DNA of 64,000 nucleotides from Rhodococcus yunnanensis NBRC 103083 (lineage in GTDB: Bacteria > Actinomycetota > Actinomycetes > Mycobacteriales > Mycobacteriaceae). The position numbers and the translations under genes were made by a program. The stretch covers positions 186,001-250,000 of the forward strand of contig NZ_BCXH01000003.1 in the NCBI RefSeq assembly GCF_001895005.1, read 5' to 3'. Below are positions 40,588 to 52,668 of the stretch, piece after piece (position 1 is the first letter of the stretch; each line of letters opens with the position of its first letter). The notes under the pieces were generated by a model. That model saw only the letters and a list, made by a program, of their open reading frames with translations, did no database searches and was not told the origin of the DNA.

Positions 40588-43500
40588 ATGGCTGATCAAG
40601 CGACGCTTCTGGACTATCTCAAGAGGGTTACCGCCGACCTGTACGAGGCGCGAGAAAAGCTACGCCAGGCGGAGAACGTCGACCGTGAACCGATCGCCGT
40701 CATCGGAATGGGCTGCACTTTTCCGGGTGGCGTCCGATCACCGGAGGACCTGTGGACCCTGGTCGAATCAGGATCGGACACGGTGACGGGGTTTCCCGAC
40801 GACCGAGGATGGCCGATCGGTGAGATCTACGACTCGACCGCGGAACAAGCAGGCAAAACGTACACCACGCAGGGCAGTTTTCTCGACGATCCAGCCGGGT
40901 TCGACCCGGAGATCTTCGGGATCTCGCCGCGTGAGGCACTCGCGATGGATCCGCAGCAGCGACTGCTTCTCGAGACGAGTTGGGAGACGTTCGAGCACGC
41001 AGGCATAGACCCCAGATCGGTGCATGGGTCGAAAATCGGCGTCTTCGCCGGTCTGTCCGGCATCGATTACGCCGCCCGAGCAGGCGGAGTTCCTCCTGAG
41101 GAGCTGGAGGGATACTTCATCACCGGAAACGCGATGAGCGTCGCCTCCGGCCGAGTCGCCTACAGCTTCGGGCTCAGCGGCCCTGCGATCACCGTCGACA
41201 CCGCGTGCTCGTCGTCGCTGGTGTCTCTCCATCTGGCCGCGCAGGCCCTGCGGATGGGGGAATGCGAACTGGCGCTCGCGGGCGGAGCGACGGTCATGTC
41301 GACCCCGGCTGTGTTCGTCGAGTTCAGTCGCCAGCGGGGACTCGCACGTGATGGACGGTGCAAGGCGTTCTCCGCGGCAGCCGACGGCACCGCATGGGGC
41401 GAAGGCGCAGCGATGCTGGCGCTGGAGCGGTTGTCCGACGCACAGCGTGCGGGCAGGCGGATTCTCGCGGTCGTGCGCGGCAGCGCGGTCAATCAGGACG
41501 GCGCGAGCAACGGACTGACGGCACCGAACAAACATGCACAGCAGCGGGTGATCGCGCAGGCTCTCGCAGCCGCAGGCCTCGAACCGGACGAGGTGGACGC
41601 GGTCGAGGCCCACGGCACCGGCACCACGCTCGGCGACCCGATCGAGGCGTCGGCGCTGCTGGAGGCCTACGGTCGTGGCCGCAGCGAGGACAGCCCGCTG
41701 TGGCTGGGTTCGGTGAAGTCCAACCTGGGGCACACTCAGGCCGCCGCGGGGGCGGCAGGCGTGATCAAGATGATCATGGCGATGAAGCACGGCGTGCTGC
41801 CGAAAACCCTGCACGTCGACAAGCCGACTCCGCACGTCGATTGGTCGACAGGCGGCGTGCGGCTGCTGGAGCAGCAGATCGCGTGGCCGCAGAACGGGCG
41901 GCCGCGTCGAGCCGGGGTGTCGTCGTTCGGAATCAGCGGCACCAACGCTCACGTGGTAGTGGAGGAGCCACCTGTCAACGAGGCCGACGGTACAGAGGGG
42001 GACAGGGACAGGGGCCGGGAGGAGTTGGCCTGGTTCGTCTCCGCGCACTCCGACGCCGCACTCCGCGGCAACGCTGCGCGCTTGATCGAGCATCTGGGTG
42101 CGCATCCCGAGTATGCACCGCCGGACGTCGCCGCTTCCCTGATCCGTTCGCGGGCGGCGCTGGAGTACCGGGCAGCGGTGATCGGCAACGAGACTTCGGG
42201 TCTGCTCGCCGGGCTCGATGCAGTGGGCTCGGGTATGCCGGGCGCCGAGGTGATCAAGGGGAGAGCACTCGAAGCAGGGGACAGACCCGTGTTCGTCTTT
42301 CCCGGCCAAGGCGCTCAATGGGTCGGTATGGCAACGCAATTGATGGAACAGTCCGACGTGTTCGCCAAGAGGCTGCGCGAATGCGCAGATGCGTTGGCGC
42401 CGTACACGAACTACGACCTGATCGACGTACTGCACGAGACGGACCCGGCATCGCTGGCCCGTGCCGACGTCGTGCAGCCTGCGCTGTTCGCGGTGATGGT
42501 CGCACTTGCCGAACTGTGGCGCTCGAACGGGGTGGAACCTGCTGCGGTGGTGGGTCATTCGCAGGGCGAGATCGCCGCGGCGTGCGTGGCCGGGGCTCTG
42601 AGCCTGCCCGACGCGGCCATGGTCGTCGCCGAACGCAGCAAGGTCATCGCAGCGCTCGCCGACCGAACCGGCGGTATGGCATCGGTGACCATGGCCGCGG
42701 CCGACGTGCGATCCGATATTGAACGTCTGGGAGGGGCTGCCTCGGTGGCGGCGGTCAACGGACCGACCGCGACGGTGATCTCCGGGCCCGTCGACGTGCT
42801 CGACGAGCTGGTACTGAACTGGCAGAACGCGGGGATCACGGCGCGCCGGATCGCTGTGGAGTACGCATCGCACTGTGCGGACGTGTCGATCCTGCACCAA
42901 CCGGTGGTCGCCGCGCTGGCGTCGGTCACGCCCCGCCGATCCCGAATCCCGTTCTACTCCTCGGTATCCGGAGGACTACTCGACGGCTCGGAACTCGACG
43001 CGGACTACTGGTATCGGAATCTACGACGGACCGTTCGGTTCGAGGCTGCCACCGAAGCGCTCGTGGCCGACGGATATCGGCTGTTCGTCGAAGCTGGTCC
43101 GCACCCGATACTCACCGGCGCGCTGCAGGAGACGATCGACGAGCTGGGCGTCGCCGGGCATGCGCTCGGAACTCTGCGACGGGACCGAGGAACGTTGCAT
43201 CAGTTCACCTCCGCGCTCGCCGACGCATATGTTCATGGAATCGACGTCGATTGGAAGCACGTCGGGTGGGGCCGATACGATGACCGTCACCGCTGGGTCG
43301 AACTGCCCACCTACGCGTTTCAGCATCGTCGATTCTGGCTGGACCCCGCCGCGGCCCCGGGTGACCTCACGTCCACCGGGATGGATGCCGCCGGTCATCC
43401 GATGCTCGCGGCGTCGGTCGAGTTGGGTGACGGACGAGGAGCCGTCTTCACCGGAGTGCTCTCACCGATGCGGATTCCGTGGTTGAACGACCACGCGGTC

Positions 43501-46500
43501 GACGGCACCGTCATTCTGCCAGGGACAGCGTTCGTCGAACTCGCGCTCCACGCCGGGCATCGAATCGGTTCGAACCGGCTGGAAGACTTCGCCATTGCCG
43601 TTCCACTGAGAATCCCTGCCGAAGGTGAGACGGCCCTGCAGGTGAGCGTGCTCGACGACGCGGCCACCGGGCGCACGGCCGTCTCGATACATTCGCGTCC
43701 TGTCGATGGGTCCTCGGACACGCCCTGGACGGCACACGCGAGTGGAACCCTCACGGCTGCCGAGAGTGTGGACCCGACGATATCGGCGCAGTGGCCACCG
43801 GAGGGCTGCGAATCCATCGACGTCGGTGGACTCTACGACGTACTCGACGACGCCGGATACGAGTACGGGCCCACGTTCCGGGGTCTGCGGTCCGCGTGGC
43901 GACGCGACGGGGAGTTGTTCGGCGACGTCCGGCTGGAAGCGGACGATCCCGCCGCGGCCGTGGCAGGGTATGGGATCCATCCCGCGTTGCTGGACGCTGC
44001 ACTGCACCTGATTTCGCTCGGTGCAGCTGATTCCGCGTCACGAGGAATCCAGTTGCCGTTCGCGTGGAGCGGAGTGCAACTGCACACCGAGGGTGCCACT
44101 GCTGTCCGGGTCCGTGTCACCGAGGAGCGACCAGGCCGTTACGCGGTGTCGACCTACGACGCCGCAGGCACACCGGTGCTGACCGTCGGCGCCCTCACCT
44201 TGCGGCCGCTGGATGCGGCCGATTCCGCCGCCCTCGTGGGCCGCAACCTCTTTCGGGTGGAGTGGATTCCGGTGGGTCTGTCGACGTCGGCGACACAGGA
44301 GTTCGTCTCCCTCGCCGACGCGCTCGCAGGCGCGGACATCGGCGATCGGGTAGTGCACGTGCATCTGCGGCCGGCGGAGGAATCGACGATGCCTGCACGC
44401 GCGCACGCCGCAGCGACTACTGCGCTCGGCGCGGTGCAATCCTGGATTCGCGACGACCGAATCTCCGACGCTCGGCTGGTCGTCACCACTCGATATGCAG
44501 TCGGCGTCCGCGACACCGAACCGATCGACGATCTCGCGGCAACACCGGCCTGGGGACTGATCAGCGCTGTGCAGCACGAACACCCCGACCGAATCACGCT
44601 GGTGGATCTGGATTTCGACCTCGACGACACCATCGACGCCCAGCCGTCGACAGATGCGCCGTCGACAGATGCGCCGTCGACCGAAGCGCCGTCGACAGAT
44701 GCGACGTGGACGGATGTGCTGTCGGCCGCGGTGTCGTGCACCGAGCCTCAGCTCGCGGTCCGAGACGGTGTGCTGCTGGCACCGATGCTGGCCACCGTGC
44801 CCCCTGTGCCCCCTGTTGTCCAGAGCAGTGGTCCTGGTGGCGATGTACCTCCGTTCGGTGCTGAGGGGACGGTGCTGATCACGGGCGGGACCGGGACCAT
44901 CGGCTCGTTGGTCGCCCGTCACCTCGTGGACAGGTACGGCGTGCGGCGGCTCGTGCTGACCGGCCGCCGCGACGTCGACCCGGATCGGGCAGCAGCACTG
45001 GCGACGGAATACGCCGCGACCGGAGCGCAGGTACGCCTCGCGGCCTGCGACGTCGCCGACCGCGAGGCACTCGCCGTTCTGCTGGAGACCATCCCGGACC
45101 TCGTCGCGGTGATTCACGCGGCAGGGGTGCTCGACGACTCCACCGCGAGCGCACTGACAGCGGATCAACTCGACACCGTGCTGCGTCCGAAAGTGGACGG
45201 CGCGTGGAATCTGCACGAGCTGACGGCGGAACGGTCGCTGACCGCATTTGTCCTGTTCTCCTCTGCAGCAGGAGTTCTCGGCGCTGCGGGGCAGTCCAAT
45301 TATGCTGCCGCGAACGTGTTCCTCGACGCGCTCGCGCAGCACCGGCGCGTGCGCGACCTCCCCGCGACGTCGATCGCGTGGGGATTGTGGGACATCCCCA
45401 GCGGAATGACATCGCACCTGAGCGTCGCAGATCTGGACAGACTGCAGCGCAGCGGTATCGAGACCATCGACAAGGAGACCGGACTCGCACTGTTCGATGC
45501 GGCAGTCGCCGCCGACCGCGCGGTGGTCGTGCCCGTTCGGTTGTCCAGGCGTCCGGCCGAATCCGAGTCCGCCTCACTGCCGCCGATTCTGAGGCGTGTG
45601 CTGGGCGTGCGTCGTCGTCGGGCCGCCCCTGCAGGTTCGACGGGACTGGCCGACGAGCTGCGTGCCCTCGATTCCGACGCCCGCGAGAGCAGAGTGCTCG
45701 ACATCGTCACGAGCCACATCGCTGCCGTCCTGGGACACGGCGCGGGAGCCGACATCGATCCGGAACGTGCGTTCAAGAATTTGGGCTTCGATTCACTCAC
45801 CGCGGTCCAACTCCGGAACGATCTGGCATCCGCGACGGGCGTCGCGCTCGCGGCGACAGTGGTGTTCGACCATCCCACGGCGCAGGCACTCGCCCGCGAG
45901 TTGCAGACGCGGATACTGGGTACCGACAGGGTTGCCGAGTCCTCGGACACCGTGCGGGTGCGACGGGAGACGGACCCGATCGTCATCGTCGGAATGTCGT
46001 GCCGATATCCAGGGCACGTGTCCGATCCGGAGGATCTGTGGCGACTCACGCTCGATGGCAAGGACACCGTCGGCCCGTACCCGGGCAACCGCGGCTGGAA
46101 TCTCGAGCAGGTGTACGACCCCGATCCGTCCAAGGCCGGTACCACCTACATGAAGCAGGGTGGATTCCTTTACGATGCCGACGAATTCGATGCTGCATTC
46201 TTCGGTATCGGCCCGCGCGAGGCCGTTGCGATGGATCCGCAGCACCGGCTGTTGCTCGAACGGGCATGGGAGGCATTGGAGAACGCGGGCATCGCGCCGG
46301 ATGCGCCTGGTCTGACCGATACCGGTGTGTTCGTCGGAATGATGGGCGGCGACTACGGATTTCACCTGATGGGCCAGCGCAACGTCGACGCCGAAGGTTA
46401 CCTGATGACCGGTACCAGCAACAGCGTCGCGTCGGGACGGATCTCGTATTCGCTGGGATTCACCGGGCCTGCCGTCACGGTCGACACGGCGTGTTCGTCC

Positions 46501-49500
46501 TCGCTGGTGGCGATGCATCTGGCGGCGCGAGCGCTGCGCGACGGCGAGTGCACGCTCGCCCTCGCGGGAGGCGCGACGGTGATGGCCACCCCGGGGGTGC
46601 TGGTGGAGTTCAGCCGCCAGCGCGGGCTCGCGTCGGACGGGCGGTGCAAGCCGTTCTCCGATCGCGCCGACGGGACAGGGCTGAGCGAGGGTTCGGCAAT
46701 GGTGGTACTCGAGCGGTTGAGCGACGCCAGACGCCATGGGCACCATGTGCTTGCGGTGGTTCGTGGGTCGGCGGTGAACCAGGACGGCGCGTCCAACGGG
46801 TTGACTGCGCCGAACGGGCCGTCGCAGGAGCGAGTGATCCGTCGAGCCCTCGCCGACGCGTCACTGGAACCCGCCGACATCGACGCAGTGGAAGCGCACG
46901 GCACCGGCACGACGCTCGGCGACCCGATCGAAGCGCAGGCGCTGCTCGCCACCTACGGCCAGGGTCGTGATGGAAGTCCGCTGTGGCTCGGATCCATCAA
47001 ATCCAACATCGGCCACACGCAAGCGGCAGCGGGCATCGCCGGTGTCATCAAGATGGTGATGGCGATGCGGCACGGAGTGTTGCCGCCGAGCCTGCACGGA
47101 GATGCGCCGACCCGCCACGTCGATTGGACCGCCGGAGACGTCCGGCTGCTCGGAGACGCGGTCGAGTGGCCCGATACCGGCAGGCCGCGGCGCGCAGGGG
47201 TGTCGTCGTTCGGCATCAGCGGCACGAACGCGCACATGATTCTGGAGCAACCACCGAGCGAAGCCGTCACGGTGGTACCGACGCGACATCCTCTGGTGTG
47301 GGTGGTCTCGGGCAAGACGGATGCCGCGCTGCGGGCTCAGGCCAAGCGACTGGCCGAGTTCCTCGACACCGACGACGCCCGCCTGCCCGAACCGGCCGAC
47401 GTGGCGTACACGCTGGCGTCGGGCAGGCCCGCATTCGATCACCGGGCGGCAGTGATCGGGGAGAGCCTCGACGACTTGCGCGACGGACTCGGCCGAATCG
47501 CAGACGGCCGAACAGGTGAGAACATCGTCGTTGGAACCGTCGTGCGAGGCAGGACGGCGTTTCTGTTCACGGGTCAGGGAGCTCAGCGGGTCGGTATGGC
47601 CCGGGGGTTGTACGAGGCGTTCCCGGTGTTCGCCGCAGCGCTGGACGAGGTGAGCGCGGCCCTCGACGAGCATCTCGAAACCCCTGTGCGCGAGGTTCTC
47701 TGGGGAGAAACGGACGGACGAATCGACAGTACCGAATACACCCAACCCGCGTTGTTCGCCATCGAGGTCGCGCTCTGTGCGCTACTGCGCGAGTGGGGCA
47801 TCACCCCGGACTACCTCGCCGGTCATTCGATCGGTGAGCTCACCGCAGCGTACATCGCAGGCGTGTTCAGCCTTCCCGACGCGGCCGCCCTCGTCGCTGC
47901 GCGTGGACGCCTCATGCAACAAACCGAGGCGGGTTCGATGATCGCCGTCCAGGCCGGCGAGGAACGTATCAGGGGGATGATCGACGACCGCGTCGACATC
48001 GCCGCGGTCAACGGAGCCGAATCGGTTGTACTGTCCGGCAGCGTATCCGAGATTCGAACGCTCGACGCGGAACTGAAGGCAGCAGGACTGCGCACGACGA
48101 ACCTCCGCGTCGAGCGTGCGTTCCATTCCTCGCTGATGGAGCCCGTTCTCGGCCGTTTCACCGACGTCGTCTCCCGCTCGAATGCCGCGCCGCCGACCAG
48201 TCCGATCGTGTCCAATGTCAGCGGAAAACTTGGCACTGCAGACGATTTCACGGCACCCGACTACTGGTCGAGGCACGTGCGTATGCCGGTCAGATTCGCC
48301 GACGGTGTGCAGTCTCTGAGCGAGCTCGGCGTCAGCCGTGCTCTCGAGATCGGGCCAGGAGCAGTTCTGGCTGCACTCGCGGCCGAGACCCTTCCGGTCG
48401 TCACCCCCTGCCTGCCTTCTCGTGATGGCGCAGTTCCTGGCCGGGATGTTCACGACATCATGGGGGCGCTGGCCTCCGCACACGTGCACGGCACGTCGAT
48501 CGAGTGGAATCACGTTTATCCCGGGCGTCGTCGAGTGGATCTGCCCACCTACGTATTTCAGCACAGATCGTTCTGGCCTGCGGCTCCGCGACCGCAAGCC
48601 GGTGAGCCCGCCGATCTGGGCCTGAGTTCGGCCGAACATCCGCTTCTCGGCGGCGTCCTCGAACTCGACGACTCTGCCATCCTGTTCACCGGGCAACTGT
48701 CACTGCTGCGGGACCCATGGCTGGCGGTGAGCTGCGACGACGAGGGCGATCCGGTCGACGAAAGCGTGCTGCTGCCTTCGGTGTTCGTCGAGCTGGCACT
48801 GCACGCTGCGCATTACATCGGGCTTCCCCGGATTCGGGAACTCACCCTGTACGACCCACTCGTCTTCCCGCCCGGCGGCGTCGCGGTAGTTCGAATGCTC
48901 GTCCACCCTCCCGGCGACGCCGGAGTGCGACGCATCGTTGTGTCGTCGAACACGGCGGGCGCGGACGGGGTCGGGGCATGGACGACGCACGCCTCCGCGG
49001 AAATAGCAGATGTAGTGGAACCTACTGTTCTGCAGGGTGATACGAGGATCGAGGACTTCTCCGTCTCGCTGGACGAGGGGATGGATTCGAGTGGGTACGG
49101 GATACATCCGATGCTTCTGCACAGGGCCCTCGACCCGATCGTGGGCTCCGGCGATCTTCCGCGAACCTTCACCGGAATCGAGGTGCACGTCGCCGGTTCG
49201 TCCGCGATGGGGATCCGCATGGACGACCTCCCCGACGGCAGACGACGGATACTCGCCACGGGTGCCGACGGTGATCCGGTCTTGACCGTGGACGCGGTGG
49301 ACGTGGTGTCAGGCTCGGTGTCGGGCAGTGGGGTGTCGGGGAGCGGGGTGTCGGGTAGTAGTGGGGCTCTGCATCACACCGTGTGGATCCCGGTTGCCGT
49401 GAACGTGCCGGGACAGGAGCCGGAGCCCGGTCGCCGACTCGTCGAGGTCGAGGGCGCAGCACGTGCCACCGAGGGTGCGAAGGCAGTGCACGACACATGT

Positions 49501-51147
49501 GCGCGCGTGCTGGCCCTGCTGCAGGAATGGTTGGAGGAAGACACTTTTGCCGATGGCCCGCTCGTGATCGTGACACGGGGCGCGGTTGCCGTGAACGGCG
49601 GCTCCGCATCGGATCTCGCGTCAGCGGCGGCATGGGGACTGATCGGTTCCGCGCAGAACGAGAACCCGGGTCGCATCGTGTTGATCGACATCGACGAGGG
49701 CTCGGCACTCGACCCTGTGCTCGACGCGGCGGTAGCAAGCGGAGAACCGCAACTTGCGCTGAGAGGTGATGCATTGTTCGCGCCGCGGTTGCGCCGGCTG
49801 GCCGAAGGCGGTGACGGCGCGCCCGAGACGGCGATCCCGCCGTTCGAACACGGTGGGACCGTGCTCGTCACGGGCGGAACCGGAACGCTCGGCGGACATG
49901 TGGCGCGACACCTCGTCGCCCGGCACGGCGTGCGGCATCTACTGCTGGTGAGCAGGCGAGGCGCGGCAGCGGACGGATGCGACGAGCTGCGCCGCGACCT
50001 GACGAATGCAGGGGCGAGCGTCGACATCGGTGCATGCGACCTCGCCGACGAAGAGGCAACCGCCGAACTGCTGGCCCGCGTGCCGTCCGAGCATCCGCTG
50101 ACCGGCGTCGTGCATGCCGCAGGGGTCATCGATGACGGCACCATCGCATCGCTCACCGAGGAGAGGCTGGAGACGGTACTGCGGCCCAAGGTGGACGCGG
50201 TGTGGAACCTTCATCGGTTGACGTCGGGGCTGGGGTCGGGGCTGAGGTCCTTCGTGATGTTCTCCTCGCTCGCTGGTGTCCTGGGTGCACCCGGTCAAGG
50301 CAACTACGCCGCAGCCAACATGTTTCTCGACGCCTTTGCCCGGCACCGCCGGGGCCTCGGGCTTCCTGCGTCGTCGATCGAATGGGGAATGTGGGCACCG
50401 CTCAGCGCCATGACATCGGGCCTCGGTGACATCGACACTGCTCGAACGCGTCGCACCGGAATGATTCCGTTGTCCGCGGCCGAGGGATCGGCGCTGCTCG
50501 ACGCGGCGTTGGCGAGCAACGAGGCGGTAGTGGTTGCCTCCCGGTTCGAGCGCTCGGTCGCGGCCGTTCCCGCTCCTCTGCGGGGCTTGATGAGAGAGAT
50601 ACGCACCCGTGTTCCGGGACTCGTCGGTGTGCAGGGCGAACGCGGTTCGTCGAGTTGGGCCGAACGCCTTGCCGATCGGTCGATCTCGGAGCAACGACAT
50701 CTGATGCTCGACCTGGTTCGAACCAGTGCTGCGACCGTGCTCGGATACGACGGGTCGGATTCGGTGGAACCGGATCAGGCATTCAAGGACCTCGGTTTCG
50801 ATTCGCTCGCTGCGGTCGCCTTACGCAATCAGCTCGGGGCTGCGACCGGACTGCGTTTGCCGCCGACATTGGTGTTCGATCAACCGAATTCCCGTGAGGT
50901 TGCGGAGTTCCTGCGTGCCGCACTGATGCCTGATCCGATGTCGGTCGTGATGGCTGATCTGGAGCGGCTGCGCACAGCGGTGGCCGGGATCGGCGACGAC
51001 GAGGAGTCGCGGGCCGCGATCGCGCAACGGATGTCCACTCTGCTGACCGAGCTCGGACGGCCACGGAACAGCTCGGCTGACACCGTCGACAAGATTCATG
51101 CGGCGACCAGTCAGGAAATCCTCGATCTCATCGATCGCGGTCTCTGA
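40588..51147 (+). CDS. Bimodular type I polyketide synthase
   Basis: 3519 residues. Layout: N-terminal docking coiled coil (1-30); module 1 KS (35-460; Cys207, His342, His382), AT (567-860; Ser658, YASH at 759-762, methylmalonyl-type), DH (935-1210; His969 in HxxxGxxxxP, Asp1136), KR (1425-1640; Lys1535, Ser1559, Tyr1572, LDD at 1515-1517 = B-type), ACP (Ser1736). Module 2 KS (1796-2220; Cys1969, His2104, His2143), AT (2324-2605; Ser2414, RAFHS 2510-2514, malonyl-type), degenerate DH (2680-2905), KR (3088-3310; Lys3201, Ser3227, Tyr3240, IDD = B-type), ACP (Ser3406); C-terminal docking tail (3447-3519). No loading module, ER or thioesterase. It should add a 2-methyl-2-enoyl unit, then a beta-hydroxy acyl unit, and pass the chain on. 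Confidence 0.96.
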   Translation: MADQATLLDYLKRVTADLYEAREKLRQAENVDREPIAVIGMGCTFPGGVRSPEDLWTLVESGSDTVTGFPDDRGWPIGEIYDSTAEQAGKTYTTQGSFLDDPAGFDPEIFGISPREALAMDPQQRLLLETSWETFEHAGIDPRSVHGSKIGVFAGLSGIDYAARAGGVPPEELEGYFITGNAMSVASGRVAYSFGLSGPAITVDTACSSSLVSLHLAAQALRMGECELALAGGATVMSTPAVFVEFSRQRGLARDGRCKAFSAAADGTAWGEGAAMLALERLSDAQRAGRRILAVVRGSAVNQDGASNGLTAPNKHAQQRVIAQALAAAGLEPDEVDAVEAHGTGTTLGDPIEASALLEAYGRGRSEDSPLWLGSVKSNLGHTQAAAGAAGVIKMIMAMKHGVLPKTLHVDKPTPHVDWSTGGVRLLEQQIAWPQNGRPRRAGVSSFGISGTNAHVVVEEPPVNEADGTEGDRDRGREELAWFVSAHSDAALRGNAARLIEHLGAHPEYAPPDVAASLIRSRAALEYRAAVIGNETSGLLAGLDAVGSGMPGAEVIKGRALEAGDRPVFVFPGQGAQWVGMATQLMEQSDVFAKRLRECADALAPYTNYDLIDVLHETDPASLARADVVQPALFAVMVALAELWRSNGVEPAAVVGHSQGEIAAACVAGALSLPDAAMVVAERSKVIAALADRTGGMASVTMAAADVRSDIERLGGAASVAAVNGPTATVISGPVDVLDELVLNWQNAGITARRIAVEYASHCADVSILHQPVVAALASVTPRRSRIPFYSSVSGGLLDGSELDADYWYRNLRRTVRFEAATEALVADGYRLFVEAGPHPILTGALQETIDELGVAGHALGTLRRDRGTLHQFTSALADAYVHGIDVDWKHVGWGRYDDRHRWVELPTYAFQHRRFWLDPAAAPGDLTSTGMDAAGHPMLAASVELGDGRGAVFTGVLSPMRIPWLNDHAVDGTVILPGTAFVELALHAGHRIGSNRLEDFAIAVPLRIPAEGETALQVSVLDDAATGRTAVSIHSRPVDGSSDTPWTAHASGTLTAAESVDPTISAQWPPEGCESIDVGGLYDVLDDAGYEYGPTFRGLRSAWRRDGELFGDVRLEADDPAAAVAGYGIHPALLDAALHLISLGAADSASRGIQLPFAWSGVQLHTEGATAVRVRVTEERPGRYAVSTYDAAGTPVLTVGALTLRPLDAADSAALVGRNLFRVEWIPVGLSTSATQEFVSLADALAGADIGDRVVHVHLRPAEESTMPARAHAAATTALGAVQSWIRDDRISDARLVVTTRYAVGVRDTEPIDDLAATPAWGLISAVQHEHPDRITLVDLDFDLDDTIDAQPSTDAPSTDAPSTEAPSTDATWTDVLSAAVSCTEPQLAVRDGVLLAPMLATVPPVPPVVQSSGPGGDVPPFGAEGTVLITGGTGTIGSLVARHLVDRYGVRRLVLTGRRDVDPDRAAALATEYAATGAQVRLAACDVADREALAVLLETIPDLVAVIHAAGVLDDSTASALTADQLDTVLRPKVDGAWNLHELTAERSLTAFVLFSSAAGVLGAAGQSNYAAANVFLDALAQHRRVRDLPATSIAWGLWDIPSGMTSHLSVADLDRLQRSGIETIDKETGLALFDAAVAADRAVVVPVRLSRRPAESESASLPPILRRVLGVRRRRAAPAGSTGLADELRALDSDARESRVLDIVTSHIAAVLGHGAGADIDPERAFKNLGFDSLTAVQLRNDLASATGVALAATVVFDHPTAQALARELQTRILGTDRVAESSDTVRVRRETDPIVIVGMSCRYPGHVSDPEDLWRLTLDGKDTVGPYPGNRGWNLEQVYDPDPSKAGTTYMKQGGFLYDADEFDAAFFGIGPREAVAMDPQHRLLLERAWEALENAGIAPDAPGLTDTGVFVGMMGGDYGFHLMGQRNVDAEGYLMTGTSNSVASGRISYSLGFTGPAVTVDTACSSSLVAMHLAARALRDGECTLALAGGATVMATPGVLVEFSRQRGLASDGRCKPFSDRADGTGLSEGSAMVVLERLSDARRHGHHVLAVVRGSAVNQDGASNGLTAPNGPSQERVIRRALADASLEPADIDAVEAHGTGTTLGDPIEAQALLATYGQGRDGSPLWLGSIKSNIGHTQAAAGIAGVIKMVMAMRHGVLPPSLHGDAPTRHVDWTAGDVRLLGDAVEWPDTGRPRRAGVSSFGISGTNAHMILEQPPSEAVTVVPTRHPLVWVVSGKTDAALRAQAKRLAEFLDTDDARLPEPADVAYTLASGRPAFDHRAAVIGESLDDLRDGLGRIADGRTGENIVVGTVVRGRTAFLFTGQGAQRVGMARGLYEAFPVFAAALDEVSAALDEHLETPVREVLWGETDGRIDSTEYTQPALFAIEVALCALLREWGITPDYLAGHSIGELTAAYIAGVFSLPDAAALVAARGRLMQQTEAGSMIAVQAGEERIRGMIDDRVDIAAVNGAESVVLSGSVSEIRTLDAELKAAGLRTTNLRVERAFHSSLMEPVLGRFTDVVSRSNAAPPTSPIVSNVSGKLGTADDFTAPDYWSRHVRMPVRFADGVQSLSELGVSRALEIGPGAVLAALAAETLPVVTPCLPSRDGAVPGRDVHDIMGALASAHVHGTSIEWNHVYPGRRRVDLPTYVFQHRSFWPAAPRPQAGEPADLGLSSAEHPLLGGVLELDDSAILFTGQLSLLRDPWLAVSCDDEGDPVDESVLLPSVFVELALHAAHYIGLPRIRELTLYDPLVFPPGGVAVVRMLVHPPGDAGVRRIVVSSNTAGADGVGAWTTHASAEIADVVEPTVLQGDTRIEDFSVSLDEGMDSSGYGIHPMLLHRALDPIVGSGDLPRTFTGIEVHVAGSSAMGIRMDDLPDGRRRILATGADGDPVLTVDAVDVVSGSVSGSGVSGSGVSGSSGALHHTVWIPVAVNVPGQEPEPGRRLVEVEGAARATEGAKAVHDTCARVLALLQEWLEEDTFADGPLVIVTRGAVAVNGGSASDLASAAAWGLIGSAQNENPGRIVLIDIDEGSALDPVLDAAVASGEPQLALRGDALFAPRLRRLAEGGDGAPETAIPPFEHGGTVLVTGGTGTLGGHVARHLVARHGVRHLLLVSRRGAAADGCDELRRDLTNAGASVDIGACDLADEEATAELLARVPSEHPLTGVVHAAGVIDDGTIASLTEERLETVLRPKVDAVWNLHRLTSGLGSGLRSFVMFSSLAGVLGAPGQGNYAAANMFLDAFARHRRGLGLPASSIEWGMWAPLSAMTSGLGDIDTARTRRTGMIPLSAAEGSALLDAALASNEAVVVASRFERSVAAVPAPLRGLMREIRTRVPGLVGVQGERGSSSWAERLADRSISEQRHLMLDLVRTSAATVLGYDGSDSVEPDQAFKDLGFDSLAAVALRNQLGAATGLRLPPTLVFDQPNSREVAEFLRAALMPDPMSVVMADLERLRTAVAGIGDDEESRAAIAQRMSTLLTELGRPRNSSADTVDKIHAATSQEILDLIDRGL
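44644..44703. repeat. 15-bp in-frame array in the module 1 linker
   Basis: Four 15-bp units CCGTCGACAGATGCG (third copy diverged) encoding [20 protein letters not shown] in the structural KR subdomain region of module 1. Confidence 0.85.
49306..49362. repeat. 15-bp in-frame Gly/Ser/Val array in module 2
   Basis: Three 15-bp units beginning GTGTCGGG, preceded by a shortened unit, encoding [19 protein letters not shown] between the dead dehydratase and the ketoreductase. Confidence 0.8.
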
Positions 51148-51348
51148 CACCGCTCGACAGGCTTGCGTACTTCGCGAGTCTGCCTTGCAGATCGCACCAC
51201 ACGATCTTCGTGCGAAGCGTCGCTGCGGTAGTTCGGACTCCTGTTGACTGTCCGGACGTTCATCTTCGCGTCGAGTGATGTTCATCTCGAACGTCACTGT
51301 CGACGTTCGCCGAGATCGTCGAGTGAACACCAGGGAGGGCCGGGGTAG

Positions 51349-52551
51349 ATGTCCATGGTCAACACAGCATTGAAGGAGTGGTTTGCTGAGCACATCATCG
51401 GCGCGCGTGAGGTCGATCTGTTGTCGGACGTGTCGAAACTTGCGTTCGGGTTCTCCAACGAAACCTTCGTAGTCGGAGTCGGATGGACCGATGACGCGGG
51501 TGCGCGGCACGAGAAGGAGTACGTACTGCGTCTTCCGCCGCCGGGGGAGAACGGATTGTTGGCGCCCTACGACATCGGAAAGCAATACCAGATCATGGGG
51601 GCGCTGAAGGATTCCCCGATCCCGGTTCCCGCCGTTCTCTGGTACGAGGAGGGGACGGAGATCTTCGGCCGACCGTTCTTCGTCATGGAGAAGCTCGACG
51701 GAACCGCGTTCGAGAAAGCAGTCCCCTCCGCCTTCGCGAACTTCGCACCCGACGACGCCCGCGACATGGCGCGTCGAGCAGTCACGATGATCGCCCATGT
51801 GGCACAGGTCGATTGGAAGTCGAGCGGAATCGACTGCCTCGGAGACACAGCAGACCCGACCGGCCCGGAGCTCGACCGATGGGTCACGTATTTCGAAGGG
51901 TCGAGGGTGGGGGAGATGCCGGCCTTCGGCTTGATCATCGACTGGCTGCGCGCGAACAAGCCGCAACCGAGCGGTCGAATCGGCCTGCTGCACGGGGATG
52001 CGAAGTGGGGCAATTTCATGTGGGCCGACGACGGTCAGGTCGTCTCGTTCAACGACTGGGAAATGGCGAGCCTCGGCGACCCGCTGATCGATCTGTCCTA
52101 TTTTCTCTGCACCACCTTCATCGGTGGAAGCGAGAACCCGTTCCCGATGAAGACCGGGCTGTCGCGTCTGGAGGTGATCGCACTCTATTCGGAACTGACA
52201 GGCATCGACGTGAAAGACGACGACCTGCGCTGGTACGAAGTTCTCAACTATTTCAAACTCGCGTCGATCATCTACCGAATGCAGTACCTGTTCGCCATCG
52301 GCGCATCCGACGACCTCCGCTTCGCATTCAGCAAGATTGGACTGAATCTATGGCTGGGATCGGCACTTCGGTTGATCGGAGCCGATCCCGCAACCGACCC
52401 GGGGATTCCGCCCATCGACTCGGAGAAGCTCTCGGCCGCAGCGCAGAAGACCCTACGAGACAGCGTGATTCCCGCGCTCGACTCGCCGCAGATCGCAGAG
52501 CAGGCCGCGCTGGTGGCCGCGGCACTGGGACATCTCACAGTGTCGGTCTGA
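51349..52551 (+). CDS. APH-family phosphotransferase (ACAD10/11 N-domain-like)
   Basis: 400 residues. LRLPPPGENG lies in the N-lobe; the catalytic loop LLHGDAKWGNFMW (HGDxxxxN) and metal-binding FNDWEMASLGDP are intact. The family includes aminoglycoside kinases, but this long form resembles the kinase domain of acyl-CoA dehydrogenase family members 10/11, which phosphorylate hydroxyacyl-CoAs so that the hydroxyl can leave. Here it could act on a hydroxy acid from lactone opening, or on the polyketide. ATG 51349 (MSMVNTALKE) follows GGGAGGG; ATG 51355 is an alternative. Its stop begins a 17-bp tandem array. Confidence 0.85.
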   Translation: MSMVNTALKEWFAEHIIGAREVDLLSDVSKLAFGFSNETFVVGVGWTDDAGARHEKEYVLRLPPPGENGLLAPYDIGKQYQIMGALKDSPIPVPAVLWYEEGTEIFGRPFFVMEKLDGTAFEKAVPSAFANFAPDDARDMARRAVTMIAHVAQVDWKSSGIDCLGDTADPTGPELDRWVTYFEGSRVGEMPAFGLIIDWLRANKPQPSGRIGLLHGDAKWGNFMWADDGQVVSFNDWEMASLGDPLIDLSYFLCTTFIGGSENPFPMKTGLSRLEVIALYSELTGIDVKDDDLRWYEVLNYFKLASIIYRMQYLFAIGASDDLRFAFSKIGLNLWLGSALRLIGADPATDPGIPPIDSEKLSAAAQKTLRDSVIPALDSPQIAEQAALVAAALGHLTVSV

Positions 52552-52642
52552 ACAACTGCCGTACCTGAAGCACTGCCGTACCTGAACCACTGCCGTACCT
52601 GAACAACTGCCGTACCTGAACCACTGCCGTATTTGAAGCACT
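52548..52642. repeat. 17-bp tandem array between kinase and lipocalin-like genes
   Basis: Five units of the type CTGAACAACTGCCGTAC plus a partial sixth; variation is confined mainly to positions 6-7. The first unit contains the kinase stop codon, and the array ends 26 bp before the next start. Confidence 0.9.
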
Positions 52643-52668
52643 GACACAAGTTCGAAAGGAACAACGCA

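Noticed and set aside
51148..51348. Terminator or promoter between the PKS and the kinase genes
   Set aside because: Only weak elements are visible (AGATCG/CGATCT arms at 51189-51207, a TTGACT at 51244 without a convincing -10), so none is annotated.
51349..52551. Aminoglycoside resistance kinase
   Set aside because: The HGDxxxxN kinase motif is shared, but length and flanking motifs fit the ACAD10/11-like group better than resistance enzymes.
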